Positions 22,576 through 34,385 of a stretch of 64,000 nt of DNA are shown here, piece after piece. Each line of letters starts with the position of its first letter. Position 1 is the first letter of the stretch. The stretch is from Bactrocera neohumeralis (taxonomy: Eukaryota; Arthropoda; Insecta; Diptera; Tephritidae). The DNA lies in NCBI RefSeq assembly GCF_024586455.1, contig NC_065921.1, forward strand, positions 66,155,528 through 66,219,527, read 5' to 3'. The notes beneath the pieces were generated by a model. The model was given only the letters and a program-made list of their open reading frames with translations, had not been told where the DNA came from and searched no databases. The translations under genes and the position numbers were made by a program.

Positions 22576-23989
22576 TATGTATAGTTAAAAGCTGAAAATG
22601 CAAAAAATCTATATATGTATATGTATTCCATATTTTAATGTTGAGTTTGGTATGTGTCACGGCTAATCTGGTCGCATAACGAATGTAAATGTATATATGT
22701 ATGTATATGTATAGCTTAAATCTGTTGGCATATTTACCTAGAGCATTACAATAACAATCCACATCCACATGTAATTATATATTATATATGATCTCAGCTG
22801 CACGGCGCTTAAAATCAATTAAAATTTTTTGCATTTAAACGATTTATTATTTATAAACTTGCGCGGTTTATGTCTTGAATAAAATGAAGCAATTTTCTCA
22901 TTTGACAGGTTGGTCCAATGGAACTCAACAGCTGTCGCCAATCACACCAGTTGCGCGGTAAGTTTGACGTTGCAGATATTACATTTGTATATATGTAGCT
23001 ATATATATACTATATTCATTTTAGTTGCGTACATATATACCTGTCTTATGTGCATAGCTCTGCAAAGACTCGCTAGAAGGCAACTGCAGCTGGCGCCATT
23101 AATTTACAAAACAATACATTTTAAATACCTTTATGCAACCAATCACGCCTCTGGTCATTGACAAAAATCAAAACAACAATAATAAAGAAATTAGTTGTTG
23201 TTATGTTCTTAGAAAATGTTGTCGTCTGACACAGCTGGTGTTGGTGCTGGTGGTCGCAGGCATTAGATATTTTATCAACGACAAGCGGTCGAGCAGTGAT
23301 TTTCCTATTTCCATGTCACAAATCCACACACACACTGACATTTGTTTGCTCTTGCGTTTGCGTTTCAAATTAGTAACAATTATTTACTTATTTTTACCGC
23401 GATAGCCATAAATAATGCCAGCCAATCTGCGTCGACGGTGCTGATTTATGCAACAGTGGGAGGTGGCGGTAATGGCCGCAGCAACAGCAAGCGCAAGATG
23501 TCGCCGGTGGGCGCGCCGCACGTGCATGCGTTTTGTCGCCGCTTGTTGCACTTGCCGCATTTGTTGTTCAAAAAATTATGGGTAAAAATTGTTAATTTTT
23601 TCGTCTAAAATTTATGACAACTACAACAAAAGTTTTTGTTGATTTCTACAAACATTTTTTGCACATTGTTGCTGTGTCTGGGAATTCCAAATTTGTTTGT
23701 TGCAATTTTTTGTTTAAATAACCTGCTGTTGCTGTTGCGTCGGTCTATTATCTCTTCGCCTTACGGCATATATTTTGGTGGATAATTTGCTTGTGACAGT
23801 GAACAAATTAATTTTCATGTAATTGGAGTTTATTAAAAAAAAGTTCACGCACTTACCCATGTTTTCATGTTTATCTTGCAACGAGTTGCACAGAGTATAA
23901 AGAGGGTGTTTGTGGAAATGCGGTTTTCAGGAAGAAATAAAAAGCATATAATTTAATGTTATGGCCAAGAGTTTAGCTTTATTATAAAG
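22576..23989. other. Unassigned DNA, GC-richer near 23400-23560
   Basis: tatgtatatgtatagct-type microsatellite words occur at 22600-22720 and 22980-23040. 23430-23570 is CpG-rich (gcgcgccgcacgtgcatgcg). Frames of 79-90 codons overlap but show no domain or clear splice sites. Confidence 0.5.
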
Positions 23990-24590
23990 ATAAGGGTTTG
24001 TCATTTGATTATTAAAATGATTTCGGGCAGGTGGCCATCGCAACTGGCGGTTACAGCTGAAAGTTACAATTTTCGACTACTTTTTGCAGAAATCCAAAAT
24101 GATCTGAGGCGATTGACTCTCAGGCCTAACTGCATAGAAAATCCTTCCATAAATTATGGTCTAGCGGTATTAAATAGCACGATTTTAGAGACCACGCCAT
24201 ACCGAAAGTTTCGTCTTGTTGGAACCAAAGGTCGTCCATATTAACATCCTCCAATTCAGGCACGAAAAAGTCACAAATAAAAGCTCTTTAGCGTTCCCCA
24301 TTGACTATAATATTATGACTTTTTGAAAAAATATGGACGAATAATTCCCATCACATTTTGAGCCCATTCATCGAACATGCTTGATGGTCGTTCGGCTTCA
24401 ATTCTTGCCTGAGTTCGATTTTGTAAGCCAGTAAACCAAGATATTTCCTTAAAATCTTCCATAAAGTTTATGGCCACAACTCCAACGACTTGCAACGGTG
24501 TTCCGAAGTAAGTCTCTTCATTATGAAATGGCAAACCAAACTGAGTATATCAAGTAATTGATATCAAAAAGACCAACTTCGAAAAATGTA
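23990..24590 (-). mobile_element. Tc1/mariner-like transposase remnant
   Basis: On the minus strand, IIRPYFF (family GIIGPYFF) near 24333 is followed after a frame change by MDDLWFQQDET (near 24238; the family reads DDMWFQQDGAT), then a decayed SCYLIPLDHNLW (family SCDLTPLDYFLW) and GHLPEIIL near 24030-24005, the usual C-terminus. The block between the second Asp and the tail is shortened, and stops break the frame. The upstream part (24534-24340) is open for 73 codons but not clearly alignable. Same broad family as 28235, 41576 and 59973. Confidence 0.7.
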
Positions 24591-24769
24591 TTGCCTCACT
24601 GAAACCTTCACGTCTAAAAAACTAACCGTTAGTTTCGTTCAGCAAACTGTTCTTTGTAACATCGAAAATTATTCGAGATTGAGTTATCTACATAGTATAA
24701 ATAACAGGTTTAGAAGACGATCGGATTTAGTTTAAATACGCGCCGTTTCGTTCGATAATCTATTTCCAT

Positions 24770-25655
24770 CTAGACGCGAAGAACTCGGACAGCCACTTTT
24801 CACAAGACTCTTTTGAGTTTAACTTTAAACCAACAAGGGCGTTCGCCATGGACAGGAGCAGGTGGTAATCACTTGGCGCTATGTCCGGGTTATATGGTGG
24901 ATGCGATAAAACCTCCCATCCGAGCTCCCGTAGCTTCTGACGAGTCATCCACGAACTGTGTGGTCTGGCGTTGTCCTGGTAGAGCACTGCACGCTTCCTG
25001 TTGGCCAATTCTGGACGCTTCTGGTTGATCGCCTGCTTGAAGCGGTTCAGTTGTTGGCAGTAGATGGTAGAATTAAGCGTCTGGCCATATGAGAGCAGCT
25101 CATAGTGGATGATTCCCTTCCAATCCCACCAAACACACAGAAAAACCTTCCTTGATATTATCGTATGTGATCCATTTTTGTCGGCAGTCACCATCCGCTT
25201 CAAAAATGGGTCAAGTTCGTTCCGTTTCAGCAGCAAATCGCAGGCGTTGATTCGGTCCAGAAGGTTTTTTTTGCGTCAAATCATGCGGCACCCAAACATC
25301 AAGCTTTTTTCTATATCCAGCATTCTGCAGATGATTAAAAATGGTTTGGTGACTAACTCCCATCTTCTGGGCGATGTCACGAGTTGCCATATGCCAGTCT
25401 AACTCGATGTTTTCCATGATTTGATCGGTATTCGTCGTCACAGGTCTTCCGCCGGCTGGCTTATCCATGGTGTCGTTTTCACCCGCTCTGAATCGTCGAA
25501 ACTATTCCTCCACAGTTCGAAGTGATGGAGTACCATTCCCCAAAACACCATTAATCTCACGGAACGTTTCTCTAGCGGATTTGCCTTTAACGAAGGGAAA
25601 CTTTAAAATAGCGCGAATTTCGGCGTTAGTGAACTCCATGTTTACACGCCTATAA
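24770..25655 (-). mobile_element. Mariner element D, transposase pseudogene
   Basis: Minus-strand transposase from an ATG near 25639 (MEFTNAEIRAILKFPFVKGK), with a stop in place of a residue near 25502. MDKPAGGRPVTTNTDQIMEN follows, then a frameshift at the T-run near 25266 (an extra base after HDLTQKK). The catalytic half follows (LLLKRNELDPFLKRMVTADK, KVFLCVWWDWKGIIHYELL, YQDNARPHSS, PPYNPDIAPSDYHLL) and ends at 24760. The first catalytic box, normally VTGDEKW, reads VTADKNG, and about 20 residues after it are deleted. Second and third Asp remain. A different mariner subfamily from B, C and E. Terminal repeats were not located with confidence. Confidence 0.9.
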
Positions 25656-27605
25656 CTGTTGAACGCAATATCCAAACTAATCATGCATAGCGTCGTTTTG
25701 TAGGTTATGTCAAGACTTTTCAAAGATGTATAGTATTGCCAGATACGAGCTCTGTAGCGTAGTTGTAGGCGGAAGGGAGATATTTGACAACCTAATATAT
25801 CACCTTGCTTCTGAATAAGAGAGCTATAGAGCATATGATTGACTTCTTAGCTAAAGTGTTCATTTGCTAGAAAGTTTGCTAGATGAAATGAAATGGAAAA
25901 AAAGATGATAGTGTAGCCTGGTACTAAACATGGATTATATAAAAGACGTTGCGCTTCAAATGTTTTTCCAAAGGCTTGGACCCTTAGAAGAATCAACACC
26001 GAGTAAAGTTCGCAAAGAAGGAGTTATTTCGGGTATGGATTTTTTTATCAACCGAATATTGACTCAAACTATTTACAGGGTGCTAATAATGCTTTTATAA
26101 TCCGTTTGAGAGTGTGCCAAGATTGTGGACCGCAGTGCCGATAGCCGAAAATACTGGTTAAAAAGTGAGTTACATTATTAAAATACAGAAAGTATTTTTT
26201 CTTGACACAACTGTGCGCTTGTGTCAAAAACGGGTTCAGGGTACCTGTAAAATTGGTTCAGGTCTTGCCGTAGTCCCACTTACGTAATATCGCGAACTTA
26301 GTATTTCTGTTTGACTTTGTAACGTATGTACCGGTCAATATGTGTAATATTTCAATCAATTTAAGGATACATATTTTTTATTACAATATGGTTTGGTATT
26401 AAATATGAATGAAATGCAGACCTTGGTATGGTCCTCATATAGTTTAACTTGACTTAAGCACAAATAAATTCCATTTATTTACCACACATTTACTCAAAAC
26501 CAAAATTGAAAATCTCTAAAATAACAAAAATTTAGAAAAAAAATTATATTTCGCAGTCTACACGCGGGCAAAAATGAAAAATATATTGAAAACACGCGTG
26601 CGAACAGACAACATTTGTAAAACTGTCAAACTTTTTACAGTTACAATTTGGCAAAATTTTGGCATGCAGCAGGGAAAGCACAAAAAAAAATGGAAAAAAG
26701 GACCAAAAGAAGAGAGAGAGATATGTATGACAAATGCCGCATGTGCATGCGATGTACAGCTGACGTCGACGCGGCTGATTGTGACTAATTCTATTTTATT
26801 TTTTAATTTTTCTTCGGGAGTTTTCGGTCAGTTTTAGTTTTAAGCATTTTTTGTTTCAATATTTTGCTTCAATTTTCTTTTCTTTCTTTTTACATGCGTT
26901 TTTTAGAAATTGTGGGCACACAATTTTGAACTTGGCCCAAGAGACGCCGAGGCACTTGTGAGACAAACAAAAAAAAACTCATAGAAAAAACCACGAATCA
27001 TTACAGTTACTGCAAAAAATGTCAGCGGAAAATTAACGGAATGCAAAATTGAAAGAAATGCTGAGCTGCAAGACAAAATTGTTAGCATAATTTTTGGGCG
27101 GAGCAGCGACACCGCAAGCATAAAAAAGCGCTGAGTGCAGCAATGTTTGTTTTGTCTATACATAAATACATACATACATACAAACATAAGTATCGTACAA
27201 GTGCCTTGGCTGCAACGCAGACAGTCCGCCAGACGGTCATTTATTTGCACTTTTACTATCTGTCGGTGGTCGCCCAGCCGCACGCTTAATTTCGTTACGC
27301 ACTTAATATTTGTTGCGTCTTTCCTGGGTGCGCGTTTTCTTATGCAAAAACAATTTTTGTAGGGAAAGCTTCTGACGCATGCTATGGACCGTTTCGATGG
27401 TCAACAGACGATAACGCCGTTATATTTAATTTTGATTTTTTTCTCACTTTTTTGCATGCAATTTATTGTTCAAAAGTTTTTGTTAGCGTGTTTGCAAGTA
27501 GTAAGCTTCCTAGATATTGAGATAATCTCATAAATAAAAGAAAACTAAATTTAAAAAATTGTTTTCAAATAAAACATGAAAAAATGTTAAATTTGGTTGC
27601 AATGA
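25656..27605. other. Unassigned DNA
   Basis: No element recognised. A perfect 9-bp inverted repeat TTGACACAA/TTGTGTCAA lies at 26202-26210 and 26219-26227 around an 8-nt loop. 26560-27360 is a GC-richer, element-free patch with tacatacatacatacaaaca near 27165. Frames of 75-126 codons overlap on both strands without domains. Confidence 0.5.
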
Positions 27606-27609
27606 AGCT

Positions 27610-28200
27610 AATATTTCCTAACAAAAACTTGATTTTGAACTGTCGGGCATCATCGGATCTGAACAATTTTTTCGGATGTTATAGGATGTATTTGTAAGAT
27701 GTCTCCGAACGTTTGAAAGTAGGCCGAAACGTAACCCGGAGTAGCAGCAAAACTTTAAATGCGTTTTTCTCGAAACGATGTTTTCAAAGTCGTTGAGGAA
27801 TCTTTCTCCGAAACTGCTTGACCGATTGAACTGAAATTTCCACAGGATCTTCTTAGATACTTTGTCAGAATGAATCGAAGGAATACCGTTTCTGATACAA
27901 ATTTCGATTTTAAAAGTCACTTTAAAGAGTAAATTTTCGTGCAAAAAAAGATGATTTTTGTTGGGAAGCCGCCATTTTGTCTATAATCAAAATTTTGACT
28001 ATTTCTTTGATCATTTCCTGTGTTTATATATCCTAAAAGTAATATTATTGATTTGATTTGGAGATAATTTGGATCAGAAATATCTTCCTCTCCGCCAAAC
28101 ACTTTTTTGTGGAGGACTTTCAAGAGATCTTCTACAGGAACGACGGAACCCAATATTTTTATTAATAAAATATGAATTCTCAATAAAAAGCCTATCCAGA
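27610..28200. repeat. Repeat C copy
   Basis: Shares with 52686-53170 the words aaactttaaatgcgtttttc, tcgaaacgatgttttcaaag, then gtcg, and a following stretch on 'ctgcttgaccgattgaactg'. The type of element is not recognised and no coding capacity is evident. Boundaries are approximate. Confidence 0.55.
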
Positions 28201-28234
28201 AAAAATTAACAAAAAACGCATTTTTTCAAACTTT

Positions 28235-29120
28235 CAAGTGGATATAACCCCTTGAATAAAACAAAAACGGTTTGGAATATCAATGAAATTCTTTATTACA
28301 GTTAATGTACATTCAATGTTATTGTGGCGTCCAATTGACTGGGCCATTTCGTAAAATAACACGTTTACCAAACTTGGATTGTGACATTCGTTGTGTGGCT
28401 TGTGGTTTGTGGTGCCGTCTTGTTGGAACATATTGTCCAAGGTCATATCATCCACTTCGTTCCAAAAATATTCGGTTATCATTGAGCGGTCGCCATTCTC
28501 ATTCACAGTAAAGTGCCGATCTTGATAATAACGAAAGATAATGACGGTTCAATGACACCGCCGGCCCATAAACCGCTCCAAACCGTAATTTTTTCGGGAT
28601 GCAATGGGGACCCTTGGAGTACATGTGAAGTGCTGATTTGATTTTTCTTATTGACGAAGTCATTCAGCCAGAAATGAGGCTGAAGATGATTTTTCGATGA
28701 AAATCGGGATTATTTTCAAGTTGTTGCTCAACCCAATTCACAAATATACATACGTCAATTTGATGTTATAAGGATGTAGGCCTAGATTTTTTCGCAAAAT
28801 TCGCCACAACGATGTCACAGAGATGCCTAGCGTTTTAGAACGATGTGAGAGAGACTGATTTGGGTCTTCATCAATTGCTGCGCTAGCGGTAGCAATATTC
28901 TCGACACTACCGGCACTTCTTTGTCTCACTGGCACGGGAAAATTTTGTACTGTGCTTGTGAATTCAAATTTTTGACAGTACGATTATGACTACCATAAGT
29001 TGGACGTAGCGTTCTTAAAGTTGAGGGCCACTGACTCGACTCGTATATCGTTAAACTCTGGGCCATATCTAAAATGAACACAAGTTCCGTGTTCTTTGGT
29101 CAGTAACTTTTTGCACTTTA
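28235..29120 (-). mobile_element. Tc1/mariner-like transposase remnant
   Basis: Minus strand. The N-terminal part 28935-28738 reads MPVRQRSAGSVENIATASAA, IDEDPNQSL, LGISVTSLWRILRKNLGLHP, the helix-turn-helix region of this family. NWVEQQLENNPDFHRKIIF follows near 28740-28680, and a broken first catalytic box follows near 28675. MFQQDGTTNHKPHNECHN (second Asp) is near 28430, and the third box is decayed (VNVLFYEMAQSIGRHN). A sister member of the family at 59973 but distinctly diverged. Frames are broken throughout. Confidence 0.8.
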
Positions 29121-32100
29121 ATTATCTGAAAACGTTGAACGAAATGCTGAAGTGAAGCTTGAGATCTTGAGTATTTAATAGTGAACTGGCGGGGTTTATG
29201 CCAACCCCTCTTATGCAAAAATCTTCTTGATTAAAAATATTGCTGAAGCTAAACAAGCTTCTTGAAACTAATTTATGATCAATATTCAACGGGCACAACT
29301 TATGTATTAAACAGTATTCACATTCCCTCCGAAGTTTGAAAACGCAGTTTGCTCTTCAAACTACATCTTTCAATGCATTATTCTCAAATTTCGCGCACTT
29401 TTTCCGACTGGACGATCTATTCGCATTACTGTCCGCTATCACGTTCTCGTTCAATCTTTGGACCATCTCTGGTGGCTTAGCAAATCGGTCTGTGAGGTAA
29501 AAACTGAAATATCTTAAACCCTACATTCTTATCCATTCACCACCGCTTTGCATCCAGCGGTCAACTAACGGCTACTTCATGAGATCTCGTAAAAGTGATG
29601 CGCAAATATAAATTTTTATTACCAATGCTATTTTTAAAGTGGGACTTGAGTCACCGCATGGCAGCCGCCGCCCAACCATCTATGCATGTTACGTGCGTTT
29701 GTCTGGCTGTGGGCTTTCGCCTAGCGACTGTGGCGCCCAAATGCTCTAATGCGCCTCCATAACCACTACATACGCTGCAAGCAACCGCATATATGTATGT
29801 GTGAATGTGCGAAAAATGTAATGTGTTGACTGTTGCAATCTGCTGCCATCTTTAGATCGCCATACGTTGGCAGGCGTCGTGAGCTGCGGCAGCTAAAGTG
29901 AACTCGTCCAACTGATCGTGTCATGATTTTCATTAAAATTTTCACAAAAACGTACAACAAAAAATTAAAATAAAATGAGGATATTAAATTTGCATTGCAT
30001 TTGTAATTACAAAATGTGCAACAACAAAGTTGACGGCACAAAAACAACAACAACAACTGCTAAACAACACAAACAATTGGTATTTAAAGAAAAGGCAAAA
30101 AATATGCCTCGCAAAAACAACACAAACAAATATGATTACATAGATTGCACATCGCAACTGCCATTGCAGACAAGGCGTCTTTTCGTATTGGCTCGCCGTG
30201 CGCGCCGTGTGACGTTGAAGCTGACGCGTCGCGGCCGAAAATTCAAATTACCGCAAAATGAACTAAAACAAAAGCAGCAACAAATATTTTCTCACTTAAT
30301 GCATTTTCAAAATTCACTTACAATTTCGCACAGATGTGTGTCAGCGGAGACTTTCTGCTGGCGCTTTGGTAGATATTTTTTGAAGAAGCTCCGAATTCCA
30401 TGCTTTTCTGAAAAAAATATAAACTTATGTATATATATATCAATGTCGAAAAATTTGGTATTGGGCTTATAAACTGTCGTGAAGGTGCGGAAATCAGTTT
30501 AGAAACTGTTCCAGATCATATGTGATTAGCTGCTCTATTAAACTAACTACAGTCTCAATTATTTTATGGTATTTCATTAACCGAACTTCCTCCGAACTAT
30601 CCTTCTTCAGATTTTATGTCGTTTTCATTAATTCAAAATCTCCGAAGAGTCGACTTTTTATTCCACATTTGTCGCCCGTCTGTTTGAGGTACGATTTTTA
30701 TTAGAAACAAAACTCACTAGAGTGGGTTGACAAGAGACTTCTCATATTTAATTTTCGTCTTAGACGATAATATAATATAATTCTGGCATTTTGCCAGAAG
30801 TATGGATGAGGCAGCATCTGATCCTTATACGCAACGGCAAATGAGAACCCTTTAGCATAGAGAACCTCTAAGCTGTTTGAAAGAATATTGAAACTTCGCT
30901 CCTCTAAAACATACGATGTTAACTCTTTCGGCAGCCGAGAGACAGGTTTCTTGAAACTTTTCATTCAACTCAAGCTATTCTTTCTTCAACTATTAATTTT
31001 TTTATGTTTCGCTCGAAGTTTGGGTAAAAATTTTCCGTATAAATAGTTTTTTAAGCTCGTCAAATTCATAGTGGCCTCAAGGTTGCTCATCTGCTCCATA
31101 CCTTTCTATTGTTGTATTATTTATTTGTGCTTTTTTATTGTTTTTTTGTATGGCCTCTTTCATTAAGTACGTTTTGTAAATCCCCAAGTAACTGCACTTA
31201 TTCCTCCTTACGCACTTGTCTCTTTGAATCCGCTTACGTCCACAAGTGTCTTAGTTAGATCTTTAAAATTGTTTATCATATCCCTCTAGGAATTTTTAAA
31301 TAAGAGCTAGTTAATTCGAAACAATGAACCAATCTTAGGTTGCGAACCACTTTTATCGCTTGGCAACATTATGCTAGCTTGCTTACTGGGTCATTTATCA
31401 TAGGCAACACATTGAAGTCTCGATCTCAAGTGGACGTTTGCTTGTCTGGCACTTTCAGTTGCGTAGTGTGTTTTTTGCTGTGTATGATTGGTTAGACCAT
31501 TAGGCTTCCTTGTTTGTGCAGCCACTTCTGGCACTTTTCCTCATCAACTCTCACTACTTTTTCGATAAGGTTTCTTGTTTTTGTTTTTTGTATTGTGTGT
31601 TTTGATTTCAAGTGCTGGCTGTCAATACATGTAAGTATCGTATGTAAATATGTAAGTTAATGTGGCCCGTCATGGTAGTCGACAGTCTTTGATAATTGTT
31701 CAGATCTGTTCAGGCGGGGTGGCAATATACTGTGCATTATAAATTTCAAAGAGAATAGTTTCGTTAAGAATCTTTGGCAAAAGTATCCTAAATGGATCAA
31801 CGAGCCTCCAACCCTCTTTACTGCGGTCTAACCAAGTTTTAATTTACAGCACCATAGTCTAGAGAGGAAGATTGCTCTGGAACCTTGAATTTTTAAATTT
31901 TTTTGTACATTGATACAAGTCTAATGCTAATCGCAACCGAATTAAGAGCTCAATTTTGAAATGATTGTTTTGTAATAGAAAAGTACAGAATATCAGTATC
32001 CTAAATGGTCTTGGCGTCCAGTTTTCATATCTTGCAACTATTGGGTTATGTTATTATCGAACACTTATACTTAGACATTTTTAGAAATTTAGGTTCAATG

Positions 32101-32406
32101 AGGATTTTATTATCCAGAGATGAGGATACTTTTAGGACATTTAGGTGCTTAAGCTAAACAAATAAAAATAGCAAGGTGTTTCAAGCATATATTCCGTTGT
32201 ACTGTAAGTCTATAAACTCAAAAAAGCAGCTCGGTTTTACGAAGTTTTGCGTTCCATGAGGAGTTAATCATTTGGAGATGGAAATATTTTTAGGACTTTC
32301 AGCTTCTGGAGCTAGTAGATTAAAGTAGGTGATAGGTTAACTTATGTAGGTTAATTCATACGTCTCTATTTGGACTCTGTTACACTGCCTTGATGAGGCG
32401 ATTCTG
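29121..32406. other. Long unassigned stretch
   Basis: No transposon recognised over 3.3 kb. The patch 29640-30350 is GC-richer and holds a 165-codon frame (29975-30472, ATG start) rich in Lys, Asn, Thr and Arg, with CAA/AAC repeats and no domain; I do not call it a gene. The remainder is AT-rich with short frames. Confidence 0.5.
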
Positions 32407-32952
32407 TAAGGGGGTATTCTGGTCTAGACGCATGAATTTTAGGCATTTTTTAAACCAAGATAAAAAAAATGAAAAAAATTTTTAGTATCCATTTTTTTAT
32501 ATGTTTTTTTACTGACAACAGCAAAAATAAGAAGATTCTTCATTAATAAGGATGTCGTTATCGGGTTGACCATTTTCAAAAAAAAAAAAATGACATCGAC
32601 ATGAAAAATAAAATTTTTTTGACCTGATTTTTTCGACCTTTTCGAATTTTTTAAAAAATACTTCAAATCAAAATTTTTGGAAATCCAAGACAGACACGAT
32701 AGAGCATTGTATAAAGGAAATATGTACTAAATTTCAAAGGAATCGGTTTAGTAGAACTTGAGATATCATGAACGAGAAAAACGGGTTTAAATGCGTTTAT
32801 TAGACAATTCTAGTGAACACAAAATCGGCTGTATCTCCGAAAATAAGTTTGAAAAATCCTTCCAAGGTCATATTTTTGAAAGTCTAAACTTTCAAAATAT
32901 GCAAAAAAATCGATTTTTTTTTTTCAAAATCCTAGACCAGAATACCCCCTTA
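32407..32952. mobile_element. MITE with 21-bp perfect inverted ends
   Basis: TAAGGGGGTATTCTGGTCTA plus one G at 32407-32427 is the exact reverse complement of 32932-32952. If the outer TA on each side is the target duplication, the inverted repeat is 19 bp. The 546-bp body is AT-rich with long A/T runs (32465-32600, 32905-32925) and no coding capacity. A TA target would suggest mobilisation by an IS630/Tc1/mariner transposase; this is inference. Confidence 0.9.
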
Positions 32953-34140
32953 AAGCATCTATACTTGGAAAAGCAGCAGCAGCTGAATGGATGAAACCGA
33001 GCATTTGAAAAAGAAAACACTGGCTGACAACAGTGCCTCTAAAAAAACATTTTTTGAGTTTTTTTCCGTTAGAAATGATGAACGCATTCAATTTTTTAAT
33101 TTATTAAAATGATTATCAAGATGATTAAAAATGTACTATTTATTAAGTGTTCATAAATCTAGCTTAAAGCAATTAAGAAATTGGAAACCTTGCTTTTGTC
33201 ATTTTAACACAAGCCATGAAAAGATTTCCATAAGACACTTCTAACGGCCGCTTATACGAACTACTTTACCCGCACGTTGCAGATAGTGAGTCTTATCATG
33301 CTTGAGGCATACATACAGACACAACTATGTGGCATAAGCAAGGGAGTCACGAGAAAGACACTCATTACAGCGGCACTTGACAACAAATGTATGAGGAATT
33401 GACAATTAGGGCGTTTGGGGTTCAAACTTATGCATTGATTAGCCCATTCTGAGCATTTCCAAACGATATTCATTTTTAATTACTCGTATGTACATTGCGA
33501 GAAGCGATAATGCGTTGTCCCAGTCCCCACAGTCTACTCAACACGCTATCGTTTACTTCATTTGACATATTTTCCATGGTAAACCCTGACCTCTTGCTGA
33601 TTTTCGAAACTGTTGAAATCGCCCTACGAAATGCAATAAAAACTGAAACGAAAATCATATCATAAACTACAACAGCAATAAACAAATCAATACAGGCGAT
33701 AACGGTTGTTAGAAAAGTCGCGATTATCTCGATTTCATGTTTCAAATGAGCATTATCAAGCAATTTCGTTGTGGCCCGACATTAATTTTTGTTTTCCATT
33801 TAAGTGCACTAAATTATATAAACCAAAGCGCCTGATGTTGCTTAATCGTTAATCTTCGCTAACTGCGCGCTCGAGCAAAGTGTGCCTAAAGGTGCTAAAG
33901 GTCACATTCCACTGATAAACTTTGTTTGCTCTGCATTACAAAGAAACTAAGTTTTTTTCCATTTACAATTATTCAGCCTTAAAATACATTGGTACGTGTA
34001 CTATCACTGTTTCAAGAACATTATAAAAGGTTCCTGAAAATAATAGGAAGTTATTTGATTTTGCAAGCAAGCTATCAATCCGTCAGCTTTCCAGCTGTGT
34101 ACTTTTAATTTTAAGTGAAAATCGCTTCATAAGCATCAAT
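32953..34140. other. Unassigned DNA
   Basis: No element recognised. A 95-codon minus-strand frame at 33763-33476 has two hydrophobic stretches but starts at a TTG and has no homology I recognise, so it is not called. Confidence 0.5.
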
Positions 34141-34144
34141 AATT

Positions 34145-34385
34145 ACGCACTGAGCAGGGTATATTAAGATTGTCACGATCATTGTAACGCCCAAAAGGAA
34201 ACGTCGGAGACCCTATGAGATACATACAAATGGTCAGCGTGACGAGTTGAGTCGATTTAGCCATGCCCGTTTGTCCGTCTGTCTGTGTATAAGTGAAATA
34301 GTATCTAATTTTTGGGATAACGATCTGAAATTTTGCACACGTCCTTCTCTCACCAAAAAGCTCTCGACCAAAATCAGTCAAGCCT
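34145..34385 (+). repeat. Repeat A, 5'-end fragment
   Basis: gagcagggtatattaagatt, gtcggagaccctatgagata, gagtcgatttagccatgccc, gtttgtccgtctgtctgtg, gataacgatctgaaatttt, then fades after caccaaaaagctct. Only the 5' half of the element is left. Confidence 0.85.

Noticed and set aside
26202..26227. Perfect 9-bp inverted repeat with an 8-nt loop
   Set aside because: Short enough to arise by chance in 64 kb and has no supporting context; recorded in the spacer entry only.
29975..30472. 165-codon ATG frame in a GC-richer patch
   Set aside because: Composition is low complexity (Thr, Lys, Asn, Arg; CAA/AAC repeats), no domain is recognised, and neither splice sites nor conservation evidence is available.
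33476..33763. Minus-strand 95-codon frame with two hydrophobic segments
   Set aside because: Starts at TTG with a stop a few codons upstream and no ATG in a useful position; hydrophobic runs are common in T-rich DNA.
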